NCBI GenBank assembly: GCA_951394045.1
Contig: OX595986.1
Location: 4,865,534-4,929,533 of the forward strand
Length of the DNA: 64,000 bases
Origin: Nitzschia sp. DOCU1
Lineage: Eukaryota > Bacillariophyta > Bacillariophyceae > Bacillariales > Bacillariaceae
Direction: 5' to 3'
Positions 29,701 through 40,580 of the stretch are shown here, in pieces. A program made the translations under genes and the position numbers. Under the pieces are notes generated by a model. It worked only from the letters and a program-made list of their open reading frames with translations, had not been told where the DNA came from and did not search any database. Positions within the stretch are counted from its first letter, which is position 1. Each line of letters opens with the position of its first letter.

Positions 29701-31373
29701 AAGACCCTAACAGTTTATTCCAGAACCCTAACAGTTTATTCCAATAAAAACGTGAAAAGAGGGCTCTTTTGGACGGAAACAGCGTAGTTCCTTCAGAACC
29801 CTATCAAGTGCTACCTACGTGGCCGACGGTTGGCCAAAATAGGCATACCCCCCCCCCACGTAGCTAGCTCAAGTTTTATGAAGAAAAAAGGGGGAAAAAG
29901 AAGGAAAAGAATTCGAAACCAAATGACCGCCTCTAAACGAGCATAATTACTACCAAACAATGTATTTTAACGACCAAATTAGCAAGGCAAAAAATGGCGT
30001 GCCAGCGTGCGCGCATTCATGCCATTTTGGCCTGCTGCCGTACAGTATGAGTGCGGATCTTTCGGCCACAAAACCACCATGACGGCGTCGACGATTGCAA
30101 GTGCTGTAGTAAGTATTTCTTACCCCCGTTTATTGCAATCGATCAACAACGTATCGAAGCCTATTCGAGCCGCTTCTCTGGTTATTAAAGCTCGTTTTGG
30201 CGGAGAATGGTTCTAATTTCACGAGGCAAGGATTTGATGAAAATTCCTCGTCGACCGACGAGGTTGTTGACGCGGCTATAGCTCGTTAGAGGACGATTCA
30301 GAAGGAACAAACCAGGTAAGTTGTCGTTCGTGTCATTATAGAGACGTCTATTGTTTTGGATCTTTTGTAAAGCGCTCATTCATGACGCTAACGCCGCCTT
30401 TATTTTTATTGCATCTTTGTCTTCTGGGTCCTATTATCATCTTCGGATGCCATTACGACGCTGCCTTTGGTTTGCCGATCGATTTCAAAGACACTGGAGA
30501 CGATGGAAAGGTGGTAGGACTCTACAATCAACCATCTTGGTGGTACCATTGTCGGCTCTTAGCGGGATGCTCTTGAATGCCTGCGACTGTGTTGTTAGAC
30601 GATGGTCAATTTTCGAAAAAGAATGTTCTACAATCATTCTGGCGGGGTTTCTAGGGTGGTGGTAGTCTTCCACTATTCCTCTGTCGCGGGTACTGCAAGT
30701 GGTATGAATAGTACATCCCGCTTTTGATGTAGAACGACTCGTATTGGGGCAGTCAGAGAGCCTTGGCTGAGGGAACAACAAAAACGACTTTGAGAACCCA
30801 ATAGCGGACAAATTATATTCAAAGAGCTATTATCTGTAGACCTCTAAACGTAGGAACATCTTGGAATAGGAATATCTAGACGAAGTGTGGTGTGATATGG
30901 ATTTTGACCGTATCATACAGTGCACTTATCACACGACAATTGCTAATATTACGAGATTACTAAGTAGCCGAGATTGATTGCTACGAACCTATAAACCTGG
31001 CAGCGCCGGGCTATGGTAGTGAACTATATATCCTCAAAATCTCAGCACCGTAGTCATTCTATAGACAAATCTAGTTGCAAAATGCTCAACCCCCCTCTTT
31101 TGGGCTGTTTTGGAAGCTTTTCGCGCGATGTCTCGTGTTAAGAGTTTTTGGATTTGCGGGATTTTTTGTGGCTAAACGAGGCAGGTTTTGGCAATATATT
31201 TCGTGATTTCGCACTTCCGGTCCCTTTGTGTCAAGACCCTAACAGTTTATTCCAGAACCCTAACAGTTTATTCCAATAAAAACGTGAAAAGAGGGCTCTT
31301 TTGGACGGAAACAGCGTAGTTCCTTCAGAACCCTATCAAGTGCTACCTACGTGGCCGACGGTTGGCCAAAATA
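26780..31373. repeat. Three tandem copies of a 1,531-bp unit
   Basis: Units run 26780-28310, 28311-29841 and 29842-31373. Junctions read CCAAAATA then GGCATACC followed by a C-tract. By eye the copies differ only in the C-tract length (9, 9, 10) and one base (GTAGCTCGCTC in the first, GTAGCTAGCTC in the others). Each unit includes a purine-rich stretch, several small frames on both strands and a doubled ACCCTAACAGTTTATTCC motif. The frames are identical only because the units are. A diverged partial copy lies at 51800-53116, so the unit is a dispersed repeat family. No transposase or reverse transcriptase is visible. Confidence 0.93.
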
Positions 31374-31856
31374 TAGGCCCCTTCGATTGAATAGTGATCT
31401 AGGATTAGCTATGCTTGATTCTTAATTCATAGAACATTTAGCTTCACCTGTTGGAATGGCAACGAATGACTAGCCTAAGTTCGATATGGATGGGGTAGGC
31501 CACAGCTGCTCCGCCTAGTAGAGACAACAATCCACTTTACTCGACGGCGGACAGCCGATTCCAATCCTCCACAATCCTCCACGCACCAGCACAGGTTACA
31601 CTTAACTCTCCGCGACGAGACACGTACGCGAGTGGAGGACGTTTTAAAACCGGAACCACAAACCGGTTGCATTGATCAGGCTGTTGGTGTGCGGGAGAAT
31701 TGGAATCGGGGGTCGAGATCAGGACCAGGATCGTTGCTCTGGAAAAAGTTGGTTTCAGACGCCTGCAAAAGGAAGAAAGAACGGGGTAAGTAGCACCGGG
31801 GGAGAAGAAATATGAAAGTATGATCAAACGGAATGCCTGCAAAACAAAGAGAGGAC
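31374..31856. other. Intergenic, no gene recognised
   Basis: About 480 bp right of the tandem array. Small overlapping minus-strand frames have no recognisable content. Confidence 0.35.
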
Positions 31857-32931
31857 TCAGCGGTCCAATGGAACAAACGTCGCTTGGAACACTCGGGCCG
31901 AACGGCGGCGCCCTCCAATCACAGTCGAGCCCAAAGCTTTCTGGGCTCGCTGTAATTCTGCGACCAATCGTTGTTCTTGGGTACGTGCTTTGGCCAAGGC
32001 GGCAAGTCGAGGAGATCGTCGTGGTGATGTAACCGTAATATCTTGAGCCAAATCAGGAATAGTGTTTGGTGTGGGAATGACTTGTTCCACTTCCTCGTCA
32101 TCGTGGAAATCCAAAACTACCACCATTTGGGTTCCGTCGTCGTCGTCATCGTCATCGATGGATTCACCATAGAGATTGCTTCCATCCCATTCCAATTCAG
32201 AGTCGATGGAGTAGCATAGGGAATTGTTGTCATTGTCATCATTTTCATTTTCAATTTCAATAGACCCATCATCTTTGTTGACCTCATGCAAAACGAGAGC
32301 TTCCTTTCTCAATCGCTCCAATCGCATGATTTGGTCGTAGACCCACGTACCACTGTAGGTATCGTCATCATCCTCGTCACCCATAGGAATCAAATAATCA
32401 TAGAATGTCTCTTGGTACTTTTCCATGTCTTGGCGCCATTCGGGAATTGCATAAAATTGGTCGTCAATCTCATCGGGGACGCCGACACAAGCGACAATCA
32501 ATCCGCACCCGATAACGACGACAGAGACGCCCAAAGATGAACGAGCGAGCAAAGAAGCCAGTAACAAGAATACAAGGAACAAACTCCCAAAGCAAGGCAA
32601 ATCCCACGGCGATTCCACAGCAGATACCACGGCAGATGCACTTGACAACAGAGATAGCATTCACGGCTGATTGCAGCGGCACGAACAGCATGACGGCCAA
32701 GCCAGCAAGAATCACAATCGTCTCATAGACGAAAAACAAGAGGAGGATAGGGATGTCAATCATGGTAGAATAGCTTTGATAGTTGAATCGCTTTGCAAAA
32801 TAGTCTCCTTTGAGAAGTTGTGAGCGCGGTGAGCGAGGAAAAAGTGAAGCAGTTTCTGCGTTTTTTGGATCGGTTTGCCCCCGGAGTAGAGCACGATGCA
32901 GCATGGTGGAGGACTCCGACGTTTTGACCAT
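31857..32931 (-). CDS. Membrane protein of unknown function, splice or frame change unresolved
   Basis: An upstream frame from ATG 32931 has a Ser-rich tail and at least two membrane segments (PILLLFFVYETIVILAGLAV and a Cys/Gly-rich one). A downstream frame, +1 relative to it, gives SLFLVFLLLASLLARSS and a long acidic C-terminal tail ending in a basic RRSPRLAALAKARTQEQRL region that stops at 31857. The two overlap at 32470-32660 and are both hydrophobic there. They probably form one gene joined by an intron whose length is 1 modulo 3; a GTGAAT...GATGAG intron at 32469-32664 would fit but deletes a membrane segment. No family recognised. Confidence 0.5.
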
Positions 32932-34502
32932 CGCCAATCGCTTCCAATATCCATGCTAGCATTCAATCTTGTTTATTGTTGTTTATCCTCTAAAAACATG
33001 TTGATCGGTCGATTGTTAGTTTGCCTTGCATTTCAAATTGGATTTGGCGAAAAGACGCGAGATGAGGTGCACTACTACTACTGATGCGGAAAGATTTCGG
33101 AGCGGAATTTCTACGGTAAAACTCGTGGATTTCGGCCAGTACATGTTTCGTGGAGGGACCTTCTCGGAAATGACTGACTCGATGGACTACGGGTTGACTG
33201 CATGGACTCAAGAACTGGCACAGCAACAGGAGTCCTGCCACTATTGAACGCCGCGGTAGTTAAGTTGTACCACTACTTTCTACTCATGAAGTCTCTTTTT
33301 CGGTGGTACGAACTATGGAATATTGATTTCTACTATAAACACTTAGCTGCAGCTTTAACACGACCCGGATCATTTCCTCATACATGGCACCACCATTAAT
33401 GGGGCACGTCGGGTCCTTTCTGACCGAATCCACGGTGGCGGATCTACTACGCAGCCGTTGAAGCAGGCCAAATCGATGGAACTTTCCAATACGGTAGCGT
33501 GGGTACTTTCCTGCAAGAAGTAAGGGACGAAACTAGCAACCCGGCAATATAGCTAGTACGAGCGACTCAATACTAGTACTAGTGGCGGCTGTGTTGCTCG
33601 TCACGAAAAACTCCATTGCAACGCAACTAGAACAATCAATTTATCGATTATTTCCTACACCCCCGAGTAGTCGTCCAGCCAGTCGGAATCGCCATCACGT
33701 TGCAACTGTCTCGATGGGTCGATCGACGGCTCTCCGTAGCAAGCAACTCCTTCTCCGGGAGTATCGCTATCCGCCACGAGCGGGAGCAAGGGCTGCGGCG
33801 ACGTCATTTTCTCCATCATCCCAAACTGAAGAGGCAAAAAAAAGACAAAGCTAGCCACCGAAGTCGCTCCATCGACGGGGGACAAAGACTGAGACCAGAC
33901 ATAAATTTGATCGCATTCTAGGATCAAAAGCTCGGATGAATCCAGCTCAGAATGGCAGTCCTGTAGTTCCAACACCTTGTCTTTGTTGGTGGATCCATCT
34001 GCAAATGCGACCGTTCGATCCAATCCTATCAAGCCTAGCCCAAAGAACTGCGGCTCTATGCTAAATCTAGTTACGTTGTAATGGAATATTCCGTGTTCAA
34101 TCGCTCGCCTTCGCGTAGATTTCGCACCGCGACGTGACAATTTGTTGCCTAGTAGTCATTCGTTGCCATTTCAGCAGGTGAACAGCTAACGGCTCGCTGA
34201 TTAAGAATCATCATAGATCATCATATTAAAGTAGTAAACATTGGAGCCGCCAGAACAGTTGCGTCATCAATCGTGCTCGAAAATAATTGCACCAGGAATC
34301 CTATTGACTAGTTGATGTTTTATTTCCTGTACGATGTGAGCCCAATAGATTGATTTGCTGCGGCGCTTGTGGCGACGAAAGCAACCGTCGGTACGCTCTA
34401 GGAATCGTTTCAGCATTTCTACCCGTTGCAAAATATCTTTGAGCTTGACTTCATGCACATCGGAAATGTTGGTTTCGTCTATCCTCGAAGGCGATTTCTT
34501 CA
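32932..34502. other. Long intergenic stretch with doubtful small frames
   Basis: About 1.57 kb. A minus-strand frame at 34267-34503 (ATG at 34503; 78 residues, containing VKLKDILQRVEMLKRFLERT) looks protein-like, but its start overlaps the stop of the VKOR gene, and it may be a cryptic exon. A minus-strand frame at 33655-34140 has no ATG near its beginning. The 57-bp repeat partner of 26506-26562 is at 33603-33659. Confidence 0.35.
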
Positions 34503-35702
34503 TCACGACGATGTAACCGGCACAGCATTGCTGCTGCTACCTGATTGAATCGCCTTGACTAGATCCTCCAATTCGTCTAATTCTTGTTGCCCTGGATACA
34601 ATTGCCCTTGAATTTCCCAAGTGGGATATCCCGGTACTTCTTTGGAGCGACATAGTTTCGTTTGCGAATTGACTCCGTCCTTGCTACACTCCACGTATGT
34701 AATTTTTCCAAAAGCTTGCTTCCCGAGCAGTTCTTTTTGATCGAAGCAATGAGAGCACCAGTAGGCTCCATACATTTTTGCATCCAGTGCTTGCAAAGAA
34801 TCGGCTAGTTGTAGAGCCCGAAGCGATGAATCGGTATCAATTGCGGGAGGCGAATATAGTTTTTGTTGCTTGTCTCCGCCCTGCGCCAGGAGTGTAGTCG
34901 ACGTGGGATTTGAAACCCAACTCGGCGTCAATGAGACATCCCCCGCATTCACAAATAGCAATACGGCCCCCAGTGTCGACGCCAAAAAGCTTGCCGATAT
35001 GGCCCCACTAGCGTTTTTGCTTTCTTTTGGCAAACACCCTCCAATCCACGCCAGCTTTGCCAAAATGACACTGCAGGCTGCCGAAAAGATACAGTACGGA
35101 CACGTCGTCTGTAACACTCCAAACAATATAATCATCAATCCCATCGAAAAAGTAGCCATCCCCGTCGTGACGGTCGTCAATGCCACTCGATTGTCTGCAT
35201 CTTTAGAAGTTGTCGTCGTTGTAGACGCTAGTAAAGGCTCCAACGCCAAGTAGGCTACCAGAGAATAGGCTAGAAATCCCGCCGCCGATAGTGGCACGTC
35301 GGTAAAGGGAACCGTCGAGTAGGGACCGGTCAAGACGGAATTGCAATTTCCATCCACGCCGCACAGAGTCGAAACTTGACCCGTCACCTTTTCAAAGGTC
35401 AAAAAGGCCGTTTCCAACATGCCTGCCCCTGCCACGCCAGCCATGATTCGTCGCAGTTGCGGCAGCCAAATCTCTTGCTGCTGCTGCTCAAGTGAATCAT
35501 CGCCATCTCGCACATTGGATTCTTGTAGTCGTCCAGTAATGCGAGAGCCAAAGGGTCGAAGCAGAGGCTGCTGCTGCTGCCGCGATGAATCATCCACGGC
35601 ATCCAATCGCCGAGGAACTGTCGACGTCGAAAACGCCGTCACCAGCACCACATCGCCAACAACCAACAACACCATATACAAAAGGGACGCTCGCGATCTC
35701 AT
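34503..35702 (-). CDS. VKOR-thioredoxin fusion, plastid-targeted (LTO1 type)
   Basis: 399 residues from the ATG at 35702. A signal peptide ends in VLVTA with Phe24 at +1, the diatom plastid-import pattern. The VKOR part has loop cysteines in STLCGVDGNC and the active-site CPYC in TTCPYCIF, within about four to five membrane segments. The C-terminal thioredoxin-like domain has WCSHC and the cis-proline loop VPGYPTWE. Homologues in cyanobacteria and plant plastids oxidise thiols and pass electrons to quinone, forming disulfides in the thylakoid lumen. A truncated duplicate is at 43784-44800. The gene is divergent from the TauE/SafE transporter, sharing 681 bp. Confidence 0.93.
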   Translation of the reverse strand: MRSRASLLYMVLLVVGDVVLVTAFSTSTVPRRLDAVDDSSRQQQQPLLRPFGSRITGRLQESNVRDGDDSLEQQQQEIWLPQLRRIMAGVAGAGMLETAFLTFEKVTGQVSTLCGVDGNCNSVLTGPYSTVPFTDVPLSAAGFLAYSLVAYLALEPLLASTTTTTSKDADNRVALTTVTTGMATFSMGLMIILFGVLQTTCPYCIFSAACSVILAKLAWIGGCLPKESKNASGAISASFLASTLGAVLLFVNAGDVSLTPSWVSNPTSTTLLAQGGDKQQKLYSPPAIDTDSSLRALQLADSLQALDAKMYGAYWCSHCFDQKELLGKQAFGKITYVECSKDGVNSQTKLCRSKEVPGYPTWEIQGQLYPGQQELDELEDLVKAIQSGSSSNAVPVTSS

Positions 35703-36383
35703 TGTCAACGGAGGTTAATCGCAATAACTGTAGAGCCCGCTGCCATCAATTCATCATGAAGACAATGGGGAGGAGGACACCATTGTGGCCGATCACATAG
35801 AGCGAAACTTCCTGCTGACGCCAGCTACCGTTATCAGGGATGGGAAGAACGGCGGTGGCGGGAGACGCACCATCATGCCATGCGCGCGAGGTGCACGGCT
35901 CAAGACTTGCTGCCAATAGAGGCGGGGGTTGAAGCAAAAGCTTCGCCTGACGTCAGCACAATGGATTGACGTCTCATCCATCCTTTTGGAAATGTGTGAT
36001 GATGAAGCGGGTGTCACCCATTTGCTGCCACCTGATCTCGATCGAAGTGAAAAGAGTTGATTGCAATTGATGCCGGAGAAGTGAAGCTAAGCGTTTCATG
36101 GGTTGAATCTCCAGTGAATCATCGCGTCAATCAACCACTGAAGGCCGTGTCAGTCTTTTTGTGTGATGCTTGGTCGTTGCCTTCCAGAATGCAAAATTTG
36201 AACTTCCCAAGAAACCCACTCACTTTTTGTGACGGGCGAAAATACATCATGAAACAGTTAGTGACGTAAAGCTGCCAAGTACCATCAGCACCTATTGTCG
36301 GTGCCTTTCTTCTTCAGGAGAACCATATTTGCAAGCGACGCTCTACTAGTATTGTGAAATCTATCACTGCATCCGAGGAGACC
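35703..36383. promoter_or_regulatory. Divergent promoter region of VKOR and TauE/SafE genes
   Basis: 681 bp between the two ATGs, duplicated at 44801-45481. It contains TGACGTCA at about 35948-35955, a perfect CRE/bZIP-type palindrome, and a TTGACGTC at about 35966. TGACGT elements act in CO2/cAMP-responsive diatom promoters, so bZIP control is possible but unproven here. Confidence 0.45.
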
Positions 36384-38146
36384 ATGGCAGATCTTGGGCA
36401 TCACAGTCCACAAACAACAACAGCCCAACATCACAAAACACCTGTTGCATCGATGAAGTATGCTGGTATTATTGTGGCAACAGGATTGTTTGTCCTCTAT
36501 TCAGAATATCAAGCAACGCCGCAACAACAAGAACACGGACGACGCGGTCTCTTTTCGGTAGAGCTGGCAGAAGATGACGAACTGCTTCCGCTCTTGCCAC
36601 TTCGACCGGCCGATATTGCTGGTTTTGCGGCTGCCATTCTTGGCCTCATACTTGCCGCTGGAGGAGGGATTGGAGGAGGAGGCTTGCTAGTGCCTATCTA
36701 TATTCTAGTTTTGGGCTTTCCTGTCAAGCACGCAGTGAGTTTGTCCAACGTGACAGTGTTTGGAGGGGCTCTGGCGAATACGATTTTGAATGTGGGCAAG
36801 CGGCATCCAAAAGCGGATCGTCCACTGATCGACTGGAATCTACTGGCCATGATGGAACCATTGACAATGGCAGGTGCTTTGCTGGGAGCGGATTTTAATG
36901 AAATTCTGCCGGATGTTGTTGTCGTGATCATGTTGGTGCTATTACTTGGATTCACAACTGTCAAGACGCTCGAAAAGGTGCGTCATTTGCTTGGTGCCAC
37001 AAAGCTTCAGTGTCGTAGTTGCGCTGCCTTTTTCACTGACATTGATTGTCGTAGGCAAATAAGATGCATGCCACAGAGACGGCCGAATGTCGTGGTGTTC
37101 ATGATGAAAAGGAAAGTCTGATGATTCATCGAGCTACCGGTACTAACACCGACGATGGAGAACGGGCCTTGTCATACGGGACGGAAGACTCTTCCCACTC
37201 GGAAGACGACAATGACCATGACCAGCGTGCCCGTGAAAATACCAGAAAACTTGCCAAGCTATTGAAACAAGAGTCAAAAACTCCATGGAAACGAATCTGT
37301 GAAATGTCGAGTCTTTTCTTTGTAGTTGTGGCCTTGAATCTTTTAAAAGGGAGTGGCAACGCAATGGAATGGTTCCCCTTTGAAATCAAATGCGGGACTA
37401 TCCCTTTCTTTTTGCTGGAAAAGATTAATCTTGTCGTCATTGTGCTCTTTGCCATTTACATTCGACGGCAACTCATTCTGGACACAACCAAGAAACAGGC
37501 TTTGTCGTATGTCTTCGCACCTGGCGATGTTATCTGGGACAGCTTCAATACTCTGAAGTATTCCGCGATTTGCTCTTTAGCGGGTCTGTTTGCTGGGCTC
37601 TTTGGTATTGGTAAGTGAACTTGTTGCCCAGATTTGTGTACGGAACTCGCCTTCTGGTCTCAACGGTTGCTTTCCTGATACTGTTACTCTAGGCGGAGGG
37701 GTGGTCAAATCGCCGCTAATGCTCGAAATGGGTATGTCTGCTCGCCACGAAGGCACACGTAGTAGAATGCTTCGATGTGATCCAGACGCGTCTCACCTCC
37801 TCCCATTTCTCTGTTTGCAGGTGTTCATCCCGCTGTTGCTTCGGCCACGAGCGCCACAATGATTTTGTTTACTAGTTTCACGGCCACGACCAGTTTCATG
37901 GTCTTTGGCGAGATGAACTATCAATATGCTGCTGTATGCGTGGTTTTAGGTTTTGTTTCGACAATCTTGGGCCAGTTGTTAATGCAAGCGCTCCTCTCCA
38001 AGTACAACCGAAACTCCTATATTGCGTACAGTATTGCGCTAGTTGTGGGAGTTTCGGCTGCTGCAATGACTTTGGAATCTGTCCTTGCAATTGCTCAAGG
38101 GTATAGTCACAAGGGCGCAGGCATGTGCAGCTCTTTCGGGCATTAA
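36384..38146 (+). CDS. TauE/SafE family anion transporter, copy A (four exons)
   Basis: Exons 36384-36977, 37055-37610, 37693-37731 and 37821-38146 give 504 residues. Introns are 77, 82 and 89 bp with GTGCGT..GTAG, GTAAGT..CTAG and GTATGT..GCAG borders; phases match throughout, and exon 3 is only 39 bp. The N-terminal half has LGLILAAGGGIGGGGLLVPIYIL and the C-terminal half FGIGGGVVKSPLMLEMGVHP, the two inverted-repeat GGG/P signatures of the family. An acidic His/Asp-rich loop sits between the halves. Members export sulfite or organosulfonates; the substrate is unknown here. A predicted uncleaved N-terminal membrane segment precedes the core. Confidence 0.88.
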
Positions 38147-38231
38147 GAGTCGAAGGTAGTCGGAATGCTACGATAGAATAGATCACTATTTAGTTTATGT
38201 GAATTTATCGATGACAAGGAAACGCCCACCC

Positions 38232-39086
38232 TTAGTATTGCTTCCTGCCCCGACCATTGCTACTAGGCCTTTTATTTTTGCCCGCATTGTCTCTTCTGGT
38301 AGTGGACCTGCTTTCCTTCGGATTTTTCTCTGCAAACAACCTTGCCACGATGCTTCCTCTTTTCTTGCCATCTCTCTGTTTTTCTTCTTCTTCAGTCAAC
38401 CGACTTTCCTCGTCCGGGTCAGCAGTAGCTACGATCTTGAAATGCAATAGATTCCTCTGGTGGATGGGCTCGGTTTCGGTTGTATCAATGTACGATACTT
38501 GACGATCCCTATCCATAAGACTTTGGAATCTCATGGCGTCGTGCTGCGTAATCATTTCATTATCAACAATGGATACACTCTCCACTGATGACAGATTCAT
38601 TTGGCTGCTAAAGGGCTGATCCCTGTATTGAGCAACCAAACCTGGGTTGGTTGGAGTCAGTCGTACATCAATCGGGAAAGTTTCCTCAATAGTACGGTCG
38701 TTGCGGCGGCGAGGTGCGTGCTTGGTAGAGTTCTTCTTTCTGGGACTTCGCGATCGTGCATTCGTGCTACGATTGGTGCTTGGTTTGTTTGCCTTTTTCG
38801 CGACCGATGAATACTTCGGAGGAGAAGATTCAATGGGCTTCTTCGGGGTCGGAGCACAGGGGGTGCTGCTAGAGATGGTTCTGCTTTGCTCTTGACGACG
38901 CTCGCTTTGCATCCTGTATCCTCGAAGCATCCTGAGCTTGACAAGCGTAGCGAGCAGCGCTTTCTTGCGTTTCTTGATCACCGCTCGCTCTACATTGCAG
39001 CGGCGATGGAAATAGCCTGTCACTTTACACCGACTTTCGAAGGCAATGTCCTGAACATTCTTTTCAAAGTAGGAGAAGGGCTCCTT
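38232..39086 (-). pseudogene. 5'-truncated copy of the Cys-motif gene, fused in frame to a retroelement RT frame
   Basis: This is the C-terminal ~285 codons of the 47330-49081 gene, beginning at KEPFSYFEKN. The upstream part is replaced by the retroelement at 39087. By chance or selection the junction is in frame, giving one 773-codon open frame that joins a partial reverse transcriptase to this tail. The first Cys pair (CAHC) is lost, and a nearby residue reads R where the full copy has P (FESRCKVTG). Confidence 0.85.
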
Positions 39087-40580
39087 CAGCCGCGGGTTGA
39101 TAGAGTCGGAAACAGCCGGGGCTAGAGGAACATCCCTCGGGGAAGCAACAATCTCCGTGGCGTCGACTAAAGGATCCGAGATCGAAGGTGGAACCGATCC
39201 ACAGCTGGCGACGTACGACCGTAGTTCAGATAGGATCGTGAAGTGCGACGGCGCATGCCGAGAACCGAACACTTGCCCCACAGCTATCAGCAAGAACGCC
39301 CCAAATACATAGGAAAACGCCGGAGCCATATCGGGGTGGTAGAGGACACGCCGAAAAGCTGCGTCAATATCGTCGCAATGGCCCAGAATATCCTCGTTGG
39401 GGAAAGTAGCCCGGAGACGCCAAGCGTAGCGGAGGAGACCCTGCCACGCGGTAGCATAATAGACTTGCGGGCAGTCATCGGTATCTTCCCGAGGAGGCGG
39501 AACAAAAGTATTGGGGGAACCTGGGGAACCTTTGCCGCTAGGTCCGTTCGTGCAATCCACGCATATTCTCCCTTTGCCGTACCGCACAGCCCATTGAAGG
39601 GGGTTCAGCATAACTCCAGGGATGAACCAAAGGAGGAAACGAGGTAAAGCGACGTGGTAGGACTTGAATTCCTCTTTCGCAAATTTGGATTCGACGTCCT
39701 CCGCGTTCTCCCGAACCGGTGCGTGATTATCGTAGGCATCACGCTTGGCCAGTTCTGCTAGAGTGGGGCAGTAGTGCCCTCGGAGTGGAGCTCCTTCCGT
39801 GCAGATACGAAATGCTCGCTCCCATTGGGGCGGCGGTTGATCGTCAAAGGGCGGACGCTCGCACATGTTCCAAAGATTGCGGAATGAAGCAGGCCAATCG
39901 CGAAAACGATTGGTGTACTCCCCAGCGAGCCAACGTTGGAAGTCTCCGTAGCAAAAGTCAAAACGCAGAAGAGCACATGCGAAGAGCAGAGCTCGAGGCA
40001 TCGACAGCTTAGTGGGCAGGTTCGCCGCTGTAGGAGCTGGACGGGGCTGGCGCAAGACACTGACCGAACGCCGAGCTGCATGAAGGCGCATACTAGCATA
40101 AAGATCCCAGTAAAGGTGCGAAGAGGCGGCCACAGCGCGATCTGCATGGGTCAGGAACGGCCAAGCAAAATGAAGAAACAGAAAACCACTAGGTTTATCC
40201 TGGTGGATGCTGCGGTCGCGGCTAATGGCCCCAAAACCCCATCGACGGCGACGCATTGGTTGCCACGGGCGAGTCAACGGTAGATCGAAAAATCGGAGCG
40301 GGCCGCTCAGAGCGGAAGTTGAATGACGCACTGCGGTGCGGCAGTCAGGATCCAAAAAAGGATCAATCCAGGGCAACACGGTAAGCAGAGAAGGAACGCC
40401 CGAAAGTGACCACTGAAAATCGCCTTGGCCTGGCCAGCGACACCGGATAGAAGCGGGGGGTAGATGACTAAAAGCAAACGATGGGATGGGAGCCGAAAAG
40501 CTCGGAGGATTGGGCATCGTCGGTGAATCAAGGATAGCGAGAGGAAGGTCCACGAAGTTTTCAGGAATTGCATCCGGCAG
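39087..40580 (-). CDS. Partial reverse transcriptase of the second retroelement
   Basis: The frame is the same as the preceding gag-like frame and is open directly after its TGA, so read-through would give one polyprotein. An N-terminal region of ~230 residues is unrecognised. The RT part has GRICVDCTNGPSG, then HCDDIDAAFRRVLYHPD, an RT motif A (D..AF), and VGQVFGSRHAPSHF, which resembles the FG..xxP..F stretch of RT motif B. The YxDD box is missing because the element is cut at 39087. Not functional as RT. Confidence 0.7.

Larger units (their letters stand above)
34688..39086. repeat. Segmental duplication, copy A (4,399 bp)
   Basis: Matches 43786-48184 at a constant offset of 9,098 bp with no indel. 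One substitution was noticed (CACC at ~39028 against CACG). It starts inside the VKOR thioredoxin domain, covers the rest of VKOR and the whole TauE/SafE gene, and ends inside the Cys-motif gene. Its right edge adjoins the retroelement fragment. Confidence 0.97.

Noticed and set aside
26944..30811. Small frames (64-108 codons) repeated identically in all three 1.53-kb units
   Set aside because: They are identical because the DNA is identical, not through selection on protein. The diverged copy near 52.6 kb has a stop in the same frame.
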